DNA from: JBCBWG01 sp039039985
Lineage (GTDB): Bacteria > Pseudomonadota > Alphaproteobacteria > Rhizobiales > Hyphomicrobiaceae
Assembly (NCBI GenBank): GCA_039039985.1
Contig: JBCCOV010000004.1
Coordinates: 11,276-75,275, forward strand
Direction of reading: 5' to 3'
Length of the DNA: 64,000 nt
Shown: one piece after another, positions 34,483 through 42,778 of the stretch
Layout of the letters: every line of letters begins with the position of its first letter
How positions within the stretch are numbered: the stretch's first letter is position 1
Translations under genes and position numbers: made by a program
The notes under the pieces: generated by a model
Seen by the model: the letters and a program-made list of their open reading frames with translations, nothing else
Told to the model about the DNA's origin: nothing
Database searches by the model: none

Positions 34483-35271
34483 CTTGTATCTCCTTTGACA
34501 CATCCGATGCGCTATGCGCTGTCCGCTCTTGACGTCTAAGGCGGATCTCCCATCGGAGAGTAGCGGGTTCGCATTGCGTGCAAAACCGCTAACACACCAA
34601 GACGGCAATTACGCGAAACGGAACCGTTGTCTTAGTGAATTTTCGCGGAAGATCCATGATTATCGCGCGGTTCACCAACGCAATGACATGCACGGCGGAT
34701 GACAATGGATCCATAAGAAACATGGGTATCCGGGCCGGCTGGCTAAAAACCCGGCACCTGTCGTTTTGCTGGTGTCGTCGGATTTCAGCCGGATGACTTT
34801 AGTCATTGAACTTACTTGTCGGTCGGACCGTGCTTGCAACCATGAGTAGCACTCCCGCCGGGCGTGCTTGACGATCATAAATCAGGCGGCCGTGACAGCG
34901 GCAGTTATCAGCGAGCGAGCGGGTGCGTTGCATCAGTAGACTGTAGCAATTTGCCGCGATCAGAATGGGTCGTTCACTTGCGCGTGAGCGGTGGTGCTTC
35001 GGCAGGCTGGTTTCCAGTTCAAGTACCGCTATCGGTCCAAAGACAGCACGCGTGCGGGGCGCGCGTCTCGGTTTGTTGTGCCGAACAGGCGCCTGTCATC
35101 GTGCTGCTGAGCCGGTATACTGCTGCAGATCAAACGGGCGTACAGACTCGCGGCGCACGCACGTCATCGCAGTGGCAGCGGCGGGTTCGCGATCCCAACG
35201 ATTGGAAAACGCGCAGTCGTGCGGTCTCCGGTGGTGATCGCTGTGTGATCGGGTGAAAGAGGAGGCGACAG
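34483..35271. other. 789-bp non-coding stretch between divergent tctC and DUF3500 genes
   Basis: Several short open frames cross this region on both strands, but none has a convincing ribosome-binding site, conserved-looking protein or neighbour logic. An AGAGGAGG at 35258-35265 belongs to the DUF3500 start. I find no clear promoter pair, tRNA, strong hairpin or dispersed repeat. Its length is unusual for this gene-dense window; it could hold a decayed gene or a small RNA that I cannot identify by eye. Confidence 0.4.
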
Positions 35272-36321
35272 ATGACGTCGAGTTTGACGCGGCGACGGTT
35301 TGTTTCTGGAGCAGCTGCAGGCGCAACGGCCATGACGCTTGGTTTGTCGAGTGGCGCAACACTGGCGTCTCCCGCGGCTGCAGACGACGTGGGGAAGGCG
35401 GCGCGGGCTCTACTAGCCGTCATGAGCGGGGACAATCGCGCGCGAACCGTTTTGGGCGCCGATGATGAGCGTCGCACGGCGTGGCACTACACACCACGTC
35501 GGCGTCCGGGTGCGCGGCTGGATCAACTCAACACAACGGAGCGTCAGGCCCTTTGGAGCTTGCTGGGCAGCGTGCTCAGTCCGCGCGGCATTCAGCAACT
35601 CGAAGGGGTTATCAAGCTGGAGCGCGTGCTTGGCGAGTTGACCAACAATCTCTCCTATCGCGATCCGGAAAACTACTTGATCGTCATGTTTGGAGATCCC
35701 GCGAAGGCCGATCCATTTGCGTGGCGGTTCGAGGGCCATCATCTCTCGCTGACGGTCGTGGTGGCGCCGGGGACGGGGATCTCCGTCACGCCGGCGTTCT
35801 TTGGCGCGAACCCGGCCACGGTTCCACAGCGCCATCGTCATAACGGCTTTCGGCTGCTGGGTACCGAGGAGGATGCCGCGTTCGGACTGGTGCGCTCTCT
35901 CGAAGGGGATGTGCGTGCAGCGGCGATCATTGGGGATCGATCGTTGGGCGATATTGTTGCCGGTCCCGGACGCGAAGACGCATTGAATCGGTTCGAGGGT
36001 GTGCCGTTGGGGCGATTGAGTGCCGGCCAAAGTGATGAAATCTATCGGATACTTGCGTTGTTCGCCGGCACGATGCGGGATGATGTCGCCAAGGCTGCGC
36101 TGGAGCGCGTACGAAGCGATGGCGCAAACGCACTTCATTTTGCCTGGGCCGGGTCGCTGACGGCCGGGCGGCCGCACTACTTCCGAATTCACGGACCGTC
36201 TGTGCTCGTGGAATACGACAACACGCAGTCCGGAGCGAACCATGTACATGCCGTGTGGGTTGATCCGATTGATGTGTTCGGACGCGATCTCCTGAAGCGG
36301 CACGTCAAAGCGGACCATTAG
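35272..36321 (+). CDS. DUF3500 family secreted protein with Tat signal
   Basis: A 349-residue protein. The N-terminus TRRRFVSGAAAGATAMTLGLS is a twin-arginine signal, so it is exported folded. The body matches the DUF3500 family as I recall it: LSYRDPENYLIVMFGDP, WRFEGHHLSLTVVV, then HRHNGFRLLGTEED and HYFRIHGPSVLVEYDNTQSGANHVHAVW near the end. Several conserved His residues suggest a metal site. The biochemical role of the family is unknown to me. AGAGGAGG precedes the ATG. It shares direction with the nitroreductase that follows. Confidence 0.85.
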   Translation: MTSSLTRRRFVSGAAAGATAMTLGLSSGATLASPAAADDVGKAARALLAVMSGDNRARTVLGADDERRTAWHYTPRRRPGARLDQLNTTERQALWSLLGSVLSPRGIQQLEGVIKLERVLGELTNNLSYRDPENYLIVMFGDPAKADPFAWRFEGHHLSLTVVVAPGTGISVTPAFFGANPATVPQRHRHNGFRLLGTEEDAAFGLVRSLEGDVRAAAIIGDRSLGDIVAGPGREDALNRFEGVPLGRLSAGQSDEIYRILALFAGTMRDDVAKAALERVRSDGANALHFAWAGSLTAGRPHYFRIHGPSVLVEYDNTQSGANHVHAVWVDPIDVFGRDLLKRHVKADH

Positions 36322-36407
36322 AAACGCGCTATTCGGAGTGATTGGCGGCCGGCCGATGGATGACGACGGTCGCGGTGGCGATGTCCATTTGTTTGCGAGG
36401 TCACGGC

Positions 36408-37118
36408 GTGTTTGCAAAGGCTCAGCTCACGTACGAAGCCATCCCGTTACCCGACTTTCACCGGATGAGTGATGAGGAGATGGTGGCTGCCGCGACCAGC
36501 TTTTACCAGTTCATGCGGACGCGGCACTCCGTACGACAGTTCTCAGATCGAGAGGTTCCGCGCGGCATCATCGAGGATTGTGTCCGGGCTGCCGGGTCAG
36601 CCCCGAGCGGGGCCAATCACCAGCCCTGGCACTTTGCTGCGATCTCGGACGCCAAGATCAAGCGTCAAATCCGCACCGCTGCCGAGGCGGAGGAGCGACG
36701 GTTTTATGCGGGTGGCGCTGGGGACGAATGGCTGAAGGCGCTGGAGCCGATCGGGACCAATGCCACGAAACCGCATCTCGAAGTTGCGCCGTGGCTGATC
36801 GTCGTGTTCGCACAAAGGTTTGGATACCTGGATACCGGCGAGACATACAAAAACTACTACGTCCCGGAAAGCGTCGGGATTGCCACGGGATTTCTGCTGG
36901 CCGCGCTACACCACGCCGGGCTTGTCTCGTTAACGCACACCCCAAATCCGATGAAATTCCTGAACGATCTGTTGGGCCGACCGGCGTCGGAAAAGGCGAT
37001 TATGATTGTCGCCGTCGGTCACCCAACGGAGGATGCCGTTGTGCCGGCTGTGGCCAAGATCAAGAAGCCGCTCGATGAGATACTGACGGTCTATGAGACC
37101 GCATCGGATAGCACTTAG
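36408..37118 (+). CDS. nitroreductase-family flavoprotein, iodotyrosine-deiodinase-like
   Basis: A 236-residue FMN enzyme from the GTG at 36408 (GCGAGG upstream); ATGs at 36360 and 36381 are alternatives. FMN-binding motifs are RTRHSVRQFSDREVP, AAGSAPSGANHQPWHF and ESVGIATGFLLAALHHAGL. The long lid insertion (EERRFYAGGAGDEWLKAL) and KNYYVPESVGIATG fit the iodotyrosine deiodinase (IYD) subgroup, which reductively dehalogenates halotyrosines in bacteria and animals. The physiological substrate here is unknown. It probably shares a transcript with the DUF3500 gene 86 bp upstream. Confidence 0.85.
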   Translation: MFAKAQLTYEAIPLPDFHRMSDEEMVAAATSFYQFMRTRHSVRQFSDREVPRGIIEDCVRAAGSAPSGANHQPWHFAAISDAKIKRQIRTAAEAEERRFYAGGAGDEWLKALEPIGTNATKPHLEVAPWLIVVFAQRFGYLDTGETYKNYYVPESVGIATGFLLAALHHAGLVSLTHTPNPMKFLNDLLGRPASEKAIMIVAVGHPTEDAVVPAVAKIKKPLDEILTVYETASDST

Positions 37119-37332
37119 GATCTGTCTGGTTCCAGGCGCGCGCTGAATGCGTTCGTGCCGTCGGTCGTCATTGTCGATCCGTAGCTCGAGATGAGGCGCG
37201 TGTTTATCAAATTGCGTTAGACTCGTTTCGTCGTCTCCGGTGCCATAGAATAGCGCCCATGTGCAGCGACTCGCAGTGTACCGCCCAGCCGGTTTGAGCG
37301 ATCCGCGCGCGCCTCGCGGAACGGAGCAGCTT

Positions 37333-37785
37333 ATGACGACCAAGCCCCTCTTCATCTTGAATGGACCAAACCTTAATCTCCTGGGCCGGCGCGAGCCGCA
37401 CATCTACGGGCACACCAGCCTTGCTGACGTCGAGGCGATGTGTCAGGCGCGTGCCGAGACGCACGGTTTCTCGATTAACTTCAAGCAATCCAACTTTGAA
37501 GGTCAGATCGTGGAGTGGATCCAAGAGGCGATCGACGGTGCGTGCGGGATCATCATCAATCCTGCAGCACTCACACATACATCGGTCGCGGTGTTGGATG
37601 CGCTGAAGAATGTCGATGTGCCGATTATCGAGTTGCACATCTCCAACCCCCACCAGCGCGAGGCCTTCCGGCACGTATCCTACGTGACTCCGGCTGCAAC
37701 CGGCATGATCTGCGGTCTCGGTGTGGCCGGTTACACCCTCGCAGTTGATGCGATTGCAGAGCTGCTTAAGGCTCAGAACAGTTGA
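37333..37785 (+). CDS. aroQ: type II 3-dehydroquinate dehydratase
   Basis: A 150-residue AroQ of normal length. LNGPNLNLLGRREPHIYG carries the catalytic Arg and Tyr region, INPAALTHTSVAVLDAL the active-site Asn and His, and ELHISNPHQREAFRHVSYV the substrate-binding His/Arg. The ATG at 37333 has GGAGC upstream. It is followed immediately by a Gfo/Idh/MocA dehydrogenase and aroE, a set more like quinate/shikimate catabolism than a housekeeping shikimate operon. Confidence 0.93.
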   Translation: MTTKPLFILNGPNLNLLGRREPHIYGHTSLADVEAMCQARAETHGFSINFKQSNFEGQIVEWIQEAIDGACGIIINPAALTHTSVAVLDALKNVDVPIIELHISNPHQREAFRHVSYVTPAATGMICGLGVAGYTLAVDAIAELLKAQNS

Positions 37786-37829
37786 GCATCGCAGCACCGC
37801 AAAAGACGAACGCGACAGACGGGCGTCAC

Positions 37830-38909
37830 ATGTCGCAAGTTCGTGTTGGCGTGGTGGGTGCCGGCCTGATTGGTCGCAAACACATTGAGGTCTTGCGGTC
37901 GGGGCGGCCGGAGTATGCGCTGGCCGGCGTTGCAGATCCGGCACCCGAGGCGCAGCAACATGCGCAAGCGTCAGGCTATCCGTGGTACAATGCCATCGAC
38001 GCACTCATCGACGACGCCAAACCGGATGGGATCGTGCTGGCTGTTCCCAATCAGCTGCATGTGTCGACCGGGTTGGCAAGCATCGAGCGCGGCATTCCCG
38101 TGCTGATCGAAAAACCGGTCGCTGATACCGTTTCCGAGGCGCTGCGACTAATCCAGCGTGCCGAAGACCTGGGCGTGCCGACGTTGACCGGGCACCACCG
38201 GCGTCACAACCCGATTATGCGCCGCGCGCGCGATCTTGTTCGAGACGGCGCGATCGGGCGGGTTGTGACTGCAGCAAGTCTGTGGTGGTCGCACAAGCCA
38301 GAGGGATATCATGATCCGGCATGGCGCCGTGAGCCCGGCGGCGGGCCGGTGCTCATCAACGCCATTCATGACGTCGATTGCCTGCGTATGCTGTTAGGCG
38401 ATGTGGAAAGCGTTCAAGCCTCGGATTCAAACGCCGTCCGCGGTTTTGATGTCGAGGACACGGTCGCGGCGATTTTGTGTTTCAAGAGCGGTGTGCTGGG
38501 CACGCTCACCGTATCGGACACGGTTTCGAGCCCATGGTCGTGGGAGACGACGTCGGGCGAAAATCCGAGTTTTCCAAATGCCGGCCAGGACAGCATCTTT
38601 CTTGGCGGAACACGCGGGTGTCTCGCAGTACCGTCGCTCGACCTGAGATGGCATGCCGGGGAGCATGGAGATTGGTTCAAGCCGTTGCTGCAGCGCCGCG
38701 AGCCAGTGACTCCGGCCGATCCGTACCACGAGCAGATGCGGAACTTCGCGGCTGTCATTCGTGGTAACGAAGAGCCCGTGCTTTCGGGCCGCGACGGCAC
38801 ATTGACGCTTGCGACAACACTGGCCATCACACTGTCGGCACAACAGGGGCAGCGTGTTTTCGTCGACGATGTGATGGCGCGCGCCGAAGAACCGCCGGCC
38901 GACGCGTAA
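37830..38909 (+). CDS. Gfo/Idh/MocA-family oxidoreductase
   Basis: A 359-residue protein from the ATG at 37830; a TTG at 37782 overlapping the aroQ stop would add 16 residues and cannot be excluded. The N-terminal Rossmann motif is GVVGAGLIGRKHIEVL, then GIVLAVPNQLH and the EKP motif IPVLIEKPVADT. The C-terminal domain has GGGPVLINAIHDVDCLRMLLGDV, with the Asp/His typical of the catalytic centre. It should oxidise a sugar, cyclitol or quinate-like alcohol with NAD(P). Its position between aroQ and aroE suggests a quinate- or shikimate-type substrate; this is inference. Confidence 0.85.
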   Translation: MSQVRVGVVGAGLIGRKHIEVLRSGRPEYALAGVADPAPEAQQHAQASGYPWYNAIDALIDDAKPDGIVLAVPNQLHVSTGLASIERGIPVLIEKPVADTVSEALRLIQRAEDLGVPTLTGHHRRHNPIMRRARDLVRDGAIGRVVTAASLWWSHKPEGYHDPAWRREPGGGPVLINAIHDVDCLRMLLGDVESVQASDSNAVRGFDVEDTVAAILCFKSGVLGTLTVSDTVSSPWSWETTSGENPSFPNAGQDSIFLGGTRGCLAVPSLDLRWHAGEHGDWFKPLLQRREPVTPADPYHEQMRNFAAVIRGNEEPVLSGRDGTLTLATTLAITLSAQQGQRVFVDDVMARAEEPPADA

Positions 38910-38923
38910 AGGGAGAGCTAGAT

Positions 38924-39763
38924 ATGGCTGACGGCCAACGTGCCGCTTGCGTGATTGGGTTTCCGGCACGGCACTCGCGATCTCCGAAACTGCACAGCTA
39001 CTGGATCCAGCGTTATGGGTTGGATGCCGCCTACCGGGCGGAAGAGGTGCCGCCGGAGGATGTTGCAGCGTTTATCACGAACCTTGGCGAGCATGGCTAT
39101 GTCGGCGCGAATGTGACGATGCCGCATAAGGACGTCGCGTATGAGCTTTCCAGCCCGGACGCATGCGCGACAGCAATTGGTGCAGCCAACACCCTTTGGC
39201 TGGCTGATGGCATTCTGCGGTCCACCAATACCGACGTTGAAGGGTTTCTCGGCGCCCTGGATGCCGCCGCGCCGAACTGGGACACCCGAGCCGATGACGC
39301 AATTGTGCTGGGTGCCGGTGGCGCGGCGCGTGCTGTTGTGTACGGGCTGCTCGAACGCGGAGTTGGCGTGGTTCACGTTGTGAATCGCACACGCGAAAGA
39401 GCGGAGGCGCTCAAGGCGCGGTTCGGCCCGCGCGTCGCTCCGACCGATTGGAGTGGATTGTCGTACGTGACGCGGGGTGCCCGGTTGCTCGTGAACGCGA
39501 CGTCGCTCGGCATGCACGGCCAGCCGCCGCTTGATGTTGACATCGGTGGTCTGGCCGATGATGCGGTCGTGTCCGACATTGTGTATGTGCCGTTGACGAC
39601 ACCGCTGTTGGCTGCGGCCCAAGCCCGCGGACTAGCGACGACCAACGGTCTCGACATGCTCCTGCACCAGGCCGTTCGCGGATTTGAACTCTGGTTCGGG
39701 CAGCGACCAGAGGTGACACAGGAGCTTTACGATCTCCTCGCGGCCGACATTGAGGCTGGCTGA
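38924..39763 (+). CDS. aroE: shikimate dehydrogenase
   Basis: A 279-residue protein. The substrate segment is ARHSRSPKLHSYW, the catalytic Lys sits in VTMPHKD and the Asp in STNTDVEGF. NADP binding is by VLGAGGAARAVVYGL and NRTRERAEALK, the latter matching the NRTxxR/K motif that favours NADP. It reduces 3-dehydroshikimate or runs the reverse step in catabolism. It starts 14 bases after the dehydrogenase stop and closes the three-gene run. Confidence 0.9.
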   Translation: MADGQRAACVIGFPARHSRSPKLHSYWIQRYGLDAAYRAEEVPPEDVAAFITNLGEHGYVGANVTMPHKDVAYELSSPDACATAIGAANTLWLADGILRSTNTDVEGFLGALDAAAPNWDTRADDAIVLGAGGAARAVVYGLLERGVGVVHVVNRTRERAEALKARFGPRVAPTDWSGLSYVTRGARLLVNATSLGMHGQPPLDVDIGGLADDAVVSDIVYVPLTTPLLAAAQARGLATTNGLDMLLHQAVRGFELWFGQRPEVTQELYDLLAADIEAG

Positions 39764-39809
39764 GCGGGTTGATTGCTGTTCGTGGATGCCAGCCTCTGCC
39801 TGGACTTAT

Positions 39810-39858
39810 CTTAACGCGCGTGCGGTGCGCTCTTCTTAACGCACGCGCGGTGCGCTCT
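39810..39858. repeat. 24-bp imperfect tandem repeat covering the VWA gene's 3' end
   Basis: CTTAACGCGCGTGCGGTGCGCTCT (39810-39833) and CTTAACGCACGCGCGGTGCGCTCT (39835-39858) differ at two positions and are separated by one base. The second copy encodes the last residues and stop codon of the minus-strand VWA protein, so the first copy is a duplication of that gene end into the spacer. Confidence 0.7.
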
Positions 39859-40534
39859 GGGCCAGTCGGGGGCAGGACAGAACGGATTGGAGTGACGCAC
39901 GGAGCGCATCAAGCCCGGATGCGCGGGTGTATGTTCCACCGGTCAAGTTTGAAAGGCACGTCAGTTCGCTCGTATTGCGCCCCTCCAACCGAAAGCCGAT
40001 TGTGTGCACGCGCAGTTTCAGCGGGTCGCTGGCAAGTTGTCGTGCCAGCGCGCAAACATTGCCCAAGCAGCTTTCATGGCCATCCGTCACCAGGACGATG
40101 ATTCCGGATGCTTGTCGGTCGCGCAATGTCGTGGCGGCGAGGCGGACGGCGCGGGTTAACGGCGTTGGCCCGGCGGGACGGAGACCGGCAAGTTCATTGA
40201 CGATTTGCGGGCTGCTGCCGATGGTTGGTGAGACCCGCAGCGCGACATCCATACACGCGGACGCCGGGCCTCCGCTGTAGGTCACCAACCCGGTGGGCCG
40301 TGTTTGCGAGATGTTTGGCAGCACGTCGGCAATCGCTTCGCGCGCGATATCGATCTTACGGCGGCCCGCATGGCGGACGCCCATGGAGCCGGACGCATCG
40401 AATACGATCATCGCGTTCTCGTGGCAGGGCGCCGGATGCGTTGCACCCGCCTCGATCGACAGGGCTGCGAGCCAGACAGCGCTGTAGATCGTTTTGCGCG
40501 AAATGGCGCGCACCCAAGAATTGCGACGAAACAT
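39836..40534 (-). CDS. secreted von Willebrand factor type A domain protein
   Basis: A 232-residue protein from the ATG at 40534. An N-terminal signal sequence (RKTIYSAVWLAALSIEAGA) precedes a single VWA domain. The MIDAS metal site is complete by eye: FDASGSMG, then a Thr in AGPTPLTRAV, and the Asp of VLVTDGHESC. Several cysteines suggest disulphides, fitting a periplasmic or surface location. It stands alone between aroE and the TRAP operon; a partner such as a MoxR ATPase is not seen. Confidence 0.8.
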   Translation of the reverse strand: MFRRNSWVRAISRKTIYSAVWLAALSIEAGATHPAPCHENAMIVFDASGSMGVRHAGRRKIDIAREAIADVLPNISQTRPTGLVTYSGGPASACMDVALRVSPTIGSSPQIVNELAGLRPAGPTPLTRAVRLAATTLRDRQASGIIVLVTDGHESCLGNVCALARQLASDPLKLRVHTIGFRLEGRNTSELTCLSNLTGGTYTRASGLDALRASLQSVLSCPRLAQSAPRVR

Positions 40535-40846
40535 GTTTACGGTGCCCGGGGTCACATGCCTGCACGACGTCAACGCCGCACACATTCTAGAACCAAAACG
40601 ATCATGATGGAGCGGGATTGTGCGACACGCACTGCATCGTGATCTGGCAGACCAGTATGCGGTGCCAATCCGGCGGCGTCATGTCGGGGCGGGCGGTTCC
40701 GTTCGCGCGATACGGATGCGCGTGGGTTGAGGGCAAACGTCAGCATGCTGGCTGAAATCGTGCTTTAAGCGATGGTCGACACGTGATGGTCGACCACGTT
40801 GCCCGCAGCATACGCACCACAGTGGCGCACCACCATTTCACAAAAT
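40535..40846. other. spacer between the VWA gene and the first TRAP operon
   Basis: About 310 bp with no convincing gene; short frames on both strands lack family-like sequence. The part nearest the TRAP operon becomes AT-rich and leads into the operator at 40847. The VWA promoter must lie at the left end, but I see no clear -35/-10 pair. Confidence 0.3.
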
Positions 40847-40877
40847 CGATATTTTCTAACTTGAAAAATAAATATCG
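40847..40877. promoter_or_regulatory. 31-bp inverted-repeat operator upstream of TRAP operon 1
   Basis: CGATATTT (40847-40854) and AAATATCG (40870-40877) flank a 15-bp centre; the arms extend to 10 bp each (ATCGATATTT/AAATATCGAT, 40845-40879). An identical arrangement with the same 15-bp centre length is found at 53232-53262. A TTGACA (40882-40887) with TATACG 16 bases on (40904-40909), or a TTGAAA inside the operator (40861-40866) with GACAAT, would give a plus-strand promoter. The GntR protein at 45840 is the nearest candidate ligand. Confidence 0.7.
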
Positions 40878-40968
40878 ATGTTTGACAATTGTTCGGCTTG
40901 CCATATACGCGGGAACGCGGGCCCAGGCGCCGCTAGAGTGCCAGGTCACACCAAAAGGGGAGGTTCGA

Positions 40969-42024
40969 ATGCAGACTATGAGACCACTTGCGCGTCAGCT
41001 CGGCTGCCTTGCGGCTGCCGTCGCACTTGCGATCGGGGCGACCAGCGCAGTCCACGCCCAGACCGTTCAGGGGCCGAAGCTGTTCTGGAAAATCTCCATG
41101 TGGGGCAAGCCGCGCGCGCTTTCCGTCGGCATGGAAGAGCTGGCCAAGCGCGTTGCCGCAGACACCGGTGGAAACTTCCAGATCAAGATCTTTTATGGAG
41201 AGCAGCTCTCCAAGGCCCGGGAAAACCTCGATGGCTTGAAACTCAACGCGTTTGAGGGTGCTGCATTCTGCAACTTCTACCACCCCGGTAAGAATCCGGC
41301 GCTTATGGTGCTGTCCTTACCGTTCCTGCCGCTCGGCGACCCGAAGGTCGATAAGTACGTGCGCGGCAAGCTTCTTCAGCATCCAATTCTGGTGAAGGAA
41401 TTGGCACGATGGAATGCCGTACCGTACGTGTCCGGCTTGCTGCCGCAGTACGAGATCATGGGCAAAGGCCGCGTTCCCAAGTCTCTGGCGGATTGGAAGG
41501 GTATTCGCGTCCGTGCTGGCGGCGGCCTCGGACTTGCAATGGAAAAGCTCGGGGCAATCCGTCAAACATTGCCGGCCGGAGAAACATCCACGGCGTTTCA
41601 GCGCGGCGCATTAGACGCTGCGGCTTTTCCATTCAGCTACGCACATGTGGCCTTTAAAATCAGCGAAGAGGCTGACTGGTATACGACCAATCTGACTCCG
41701 GGCACGTCGGAATGTTCCTGGGTCTTTAACAAGACCGCGTACGAGGCCTTGCCGGCGCAATACAAGGAGCTGCTTACGAAGTATCGCGACCTGGTTATGG
41801 ACAAACAGCTTGAGGCCTACGCGGCTGAAGACAAGAAGAACCTTCCGGTCTTTGAGAAAACGCTAACAGCCGTCACGTACACGGATGCGCAGCTCAAGCA
41901 GTTCCGTGAAGTTGCCGGCAAGCCGGTGTGGGATGCCTGGATTAAGGCCAATCAAGGCAAGTTCGACGCGCAGGGCTTGTTTGATGCGATTTGGACTTAC
42001 GCCAAAGAGGCCGGCGCCAAGTAA
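40969..42024 (+). CDS. TRAP transporter substrate-binding protein, DctP family (system 1)
   Basis: A 351-residue periplasmic binding protein from the ATG at 40969, with AAAAGGGGAGG upstream. The signal peptide runs to about residue 30 (LGCLAAAVALAIGATSAVHA). The mature domain has the DctP layout, including WKGIRVRAGG with the conserved Arg that grips the substrate carboxylate, and AFQRGALDAAAFPFSY. The ligand is presumably a carboxylate. It is followed by a strong hairpin and then DctQ and DctM, forming one operon with the HbpS-type gene at 44149. Confidence 0.9.
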   Translation: MQTMRPLARQLGCLAAAVALAIGATSAVHAQTVQGPKLFWKISMWGKPRALSVGMEELAKRVAADTGGNFQIKIFYGEQLSKARENLDGLKLNAFEGAAFCNFYHPGKNPALMVLSLPFLPLGDPKVDKYVRGKLLQHPILVKELARWNAVPYVSGLLPQYEIMGKGRVPKSLADWKGIRVRAGGGLGLAMEKLGAIRQTLPAGETSTAFQRGALDAAAFPFSYAHVAFKISEEADWYTTNLTPGTSECSWVFNKTAYEALPAQYKELLTKYRDLVMDKQLEAYAAEDKKNLPVFEKTLTAVTYTDAQLKQFREVAGKPVWDAWIKANQGKFDAQGLFDAIWTYAKEAGAK

Positions 42025-42047
42025 GGGCCGATCTCGGTAAACATCGT

Positions 42048-42081
42048 CCGCGAAGCCAATTCCCTCCAATCGGCTTCGCGG
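42048..42081 (+). promoter_or_regulatory. stem-loop between dctP and dctQ of TRAP operon 1
   Basis: CCGCGAAGCC (42048-42057) and GGCTTCGCGG (42072-42081) form a perfect 10-bp stem with a 14-base loop. No U-tract follows, so it looks like an mRNA-stabilising or partial-attenuation structure that keeps the binding-protein transcript more abundant than the permease part. A similar hairpin sits at the same place in TRAP operon 2. Confidence 0.65.
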
Positions 42082-42121
42082 CGCCATCATCGTGCTTGCA
42101 AACAGTCGTCTCCAGGTCGTA

Positions 42122-42778
42122 ATGGCAACTCAACCCTCGCAGCATGCATCGCCGGGCGGCCCGCTTAACAAGGCCGATCGCCTACTTTCGCCAGTCGAAG
42201 ACATCTTCAATTTCATTGCCGCTCTGGCGATATTTGTTTTGATGATTCTTGGCGTCCTCCAGATCGTTTTACGAACGGTATTTAACGCACCAATTGTTGG
42301 CTATATCGACATGGTTGAGTTGTCGATGGCGATCATGGCGTTTCTTGGTGCCGCATATTGTCAACGCGTCGGTGCGCATATCCGCATGGAAATTCTGATT
42401 GGGAATTTGCGCGGTCGCGCCCTTTGGATTGCGGAAACATTCGGCATCGTTTTGAGCTTGTTCATTGTCGGTGTTTTGGTTTGGTACAGCTGGGGCCACT
42501 TCTTGCGGGCCTACGAACTGGGCGACTCGACGATTGACGCTGAATATCCGGTGTGGCCGTCAAAACTGTTGGTGCCAATCGCGTTCGGTCTATGGTTCTT
42601 GCGGCTGCTGATTCAGTTCGTTGGATATCTGCGCCTGAGCCTGAATCCGGCCGTGACGCCAGAAGGCGTCGTGCTGATCAAACGGGTTGAGGAGGTTGCG
42701 CGCGACGAGATTCATGAGGCGCTCGGTGACGAGGGCGAGGGACGAAGCAACGATCCCGATCGGCGGGCGCAATCATGA
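42122..42778 (+). CDS. TRAP transporter small permease, DctQ family (system 1)
   Basis: A 218-residue membrane protein with four helices, near residues 32-52 (IAALAIFVLMILGVLQIVL), 60-80 (DMVELSMAIMAFLGAA), 100-125 (AETFGIVLSLFIVGVLVW) and 150-175 (LVPIAFGLWFLRLLIQFVGYL). This is the DctQ pattern; the C-terminal charged tail is longer than usual. The ATG at 42122 is chosen over an open frame from 42092. Its end overlaps dctM by ATGA. Confidence 0.88.
   Translation: MATQPSQHASPGGPLNKADRLLSPVEDIFNFIAALAIFVLMILGVLQIVLRTVFNAPIVGYIDMVELSMAIMAFLGAAYCQRVGAHIRMEILIGNLRGRALWIAETFGIVLSLFIVGVLVWYSWGHFLRAYELGDSTIDAEYPVWPSKLLVPIAFGLWFLRLLIQFVGYLRLSLNPAVTPEGVVLIKRVEEVARDEIHEALGDEGEGRSNDPDRRAQS

Noticed and set aside
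34864..35256. 130-residue plus-strand open frame in the long empty region
   Set aside because: The start is weak, the composition is irregular, another frame overlaps it and nothing in the product looks conserved. A decayed gene remains possible.
35413..36417. 334-residue minus-strand open frame
   Set aside because: It is antisense to the DUF3500 gene, which has a Tat signal, a good ribosome-binding site and family motifs.
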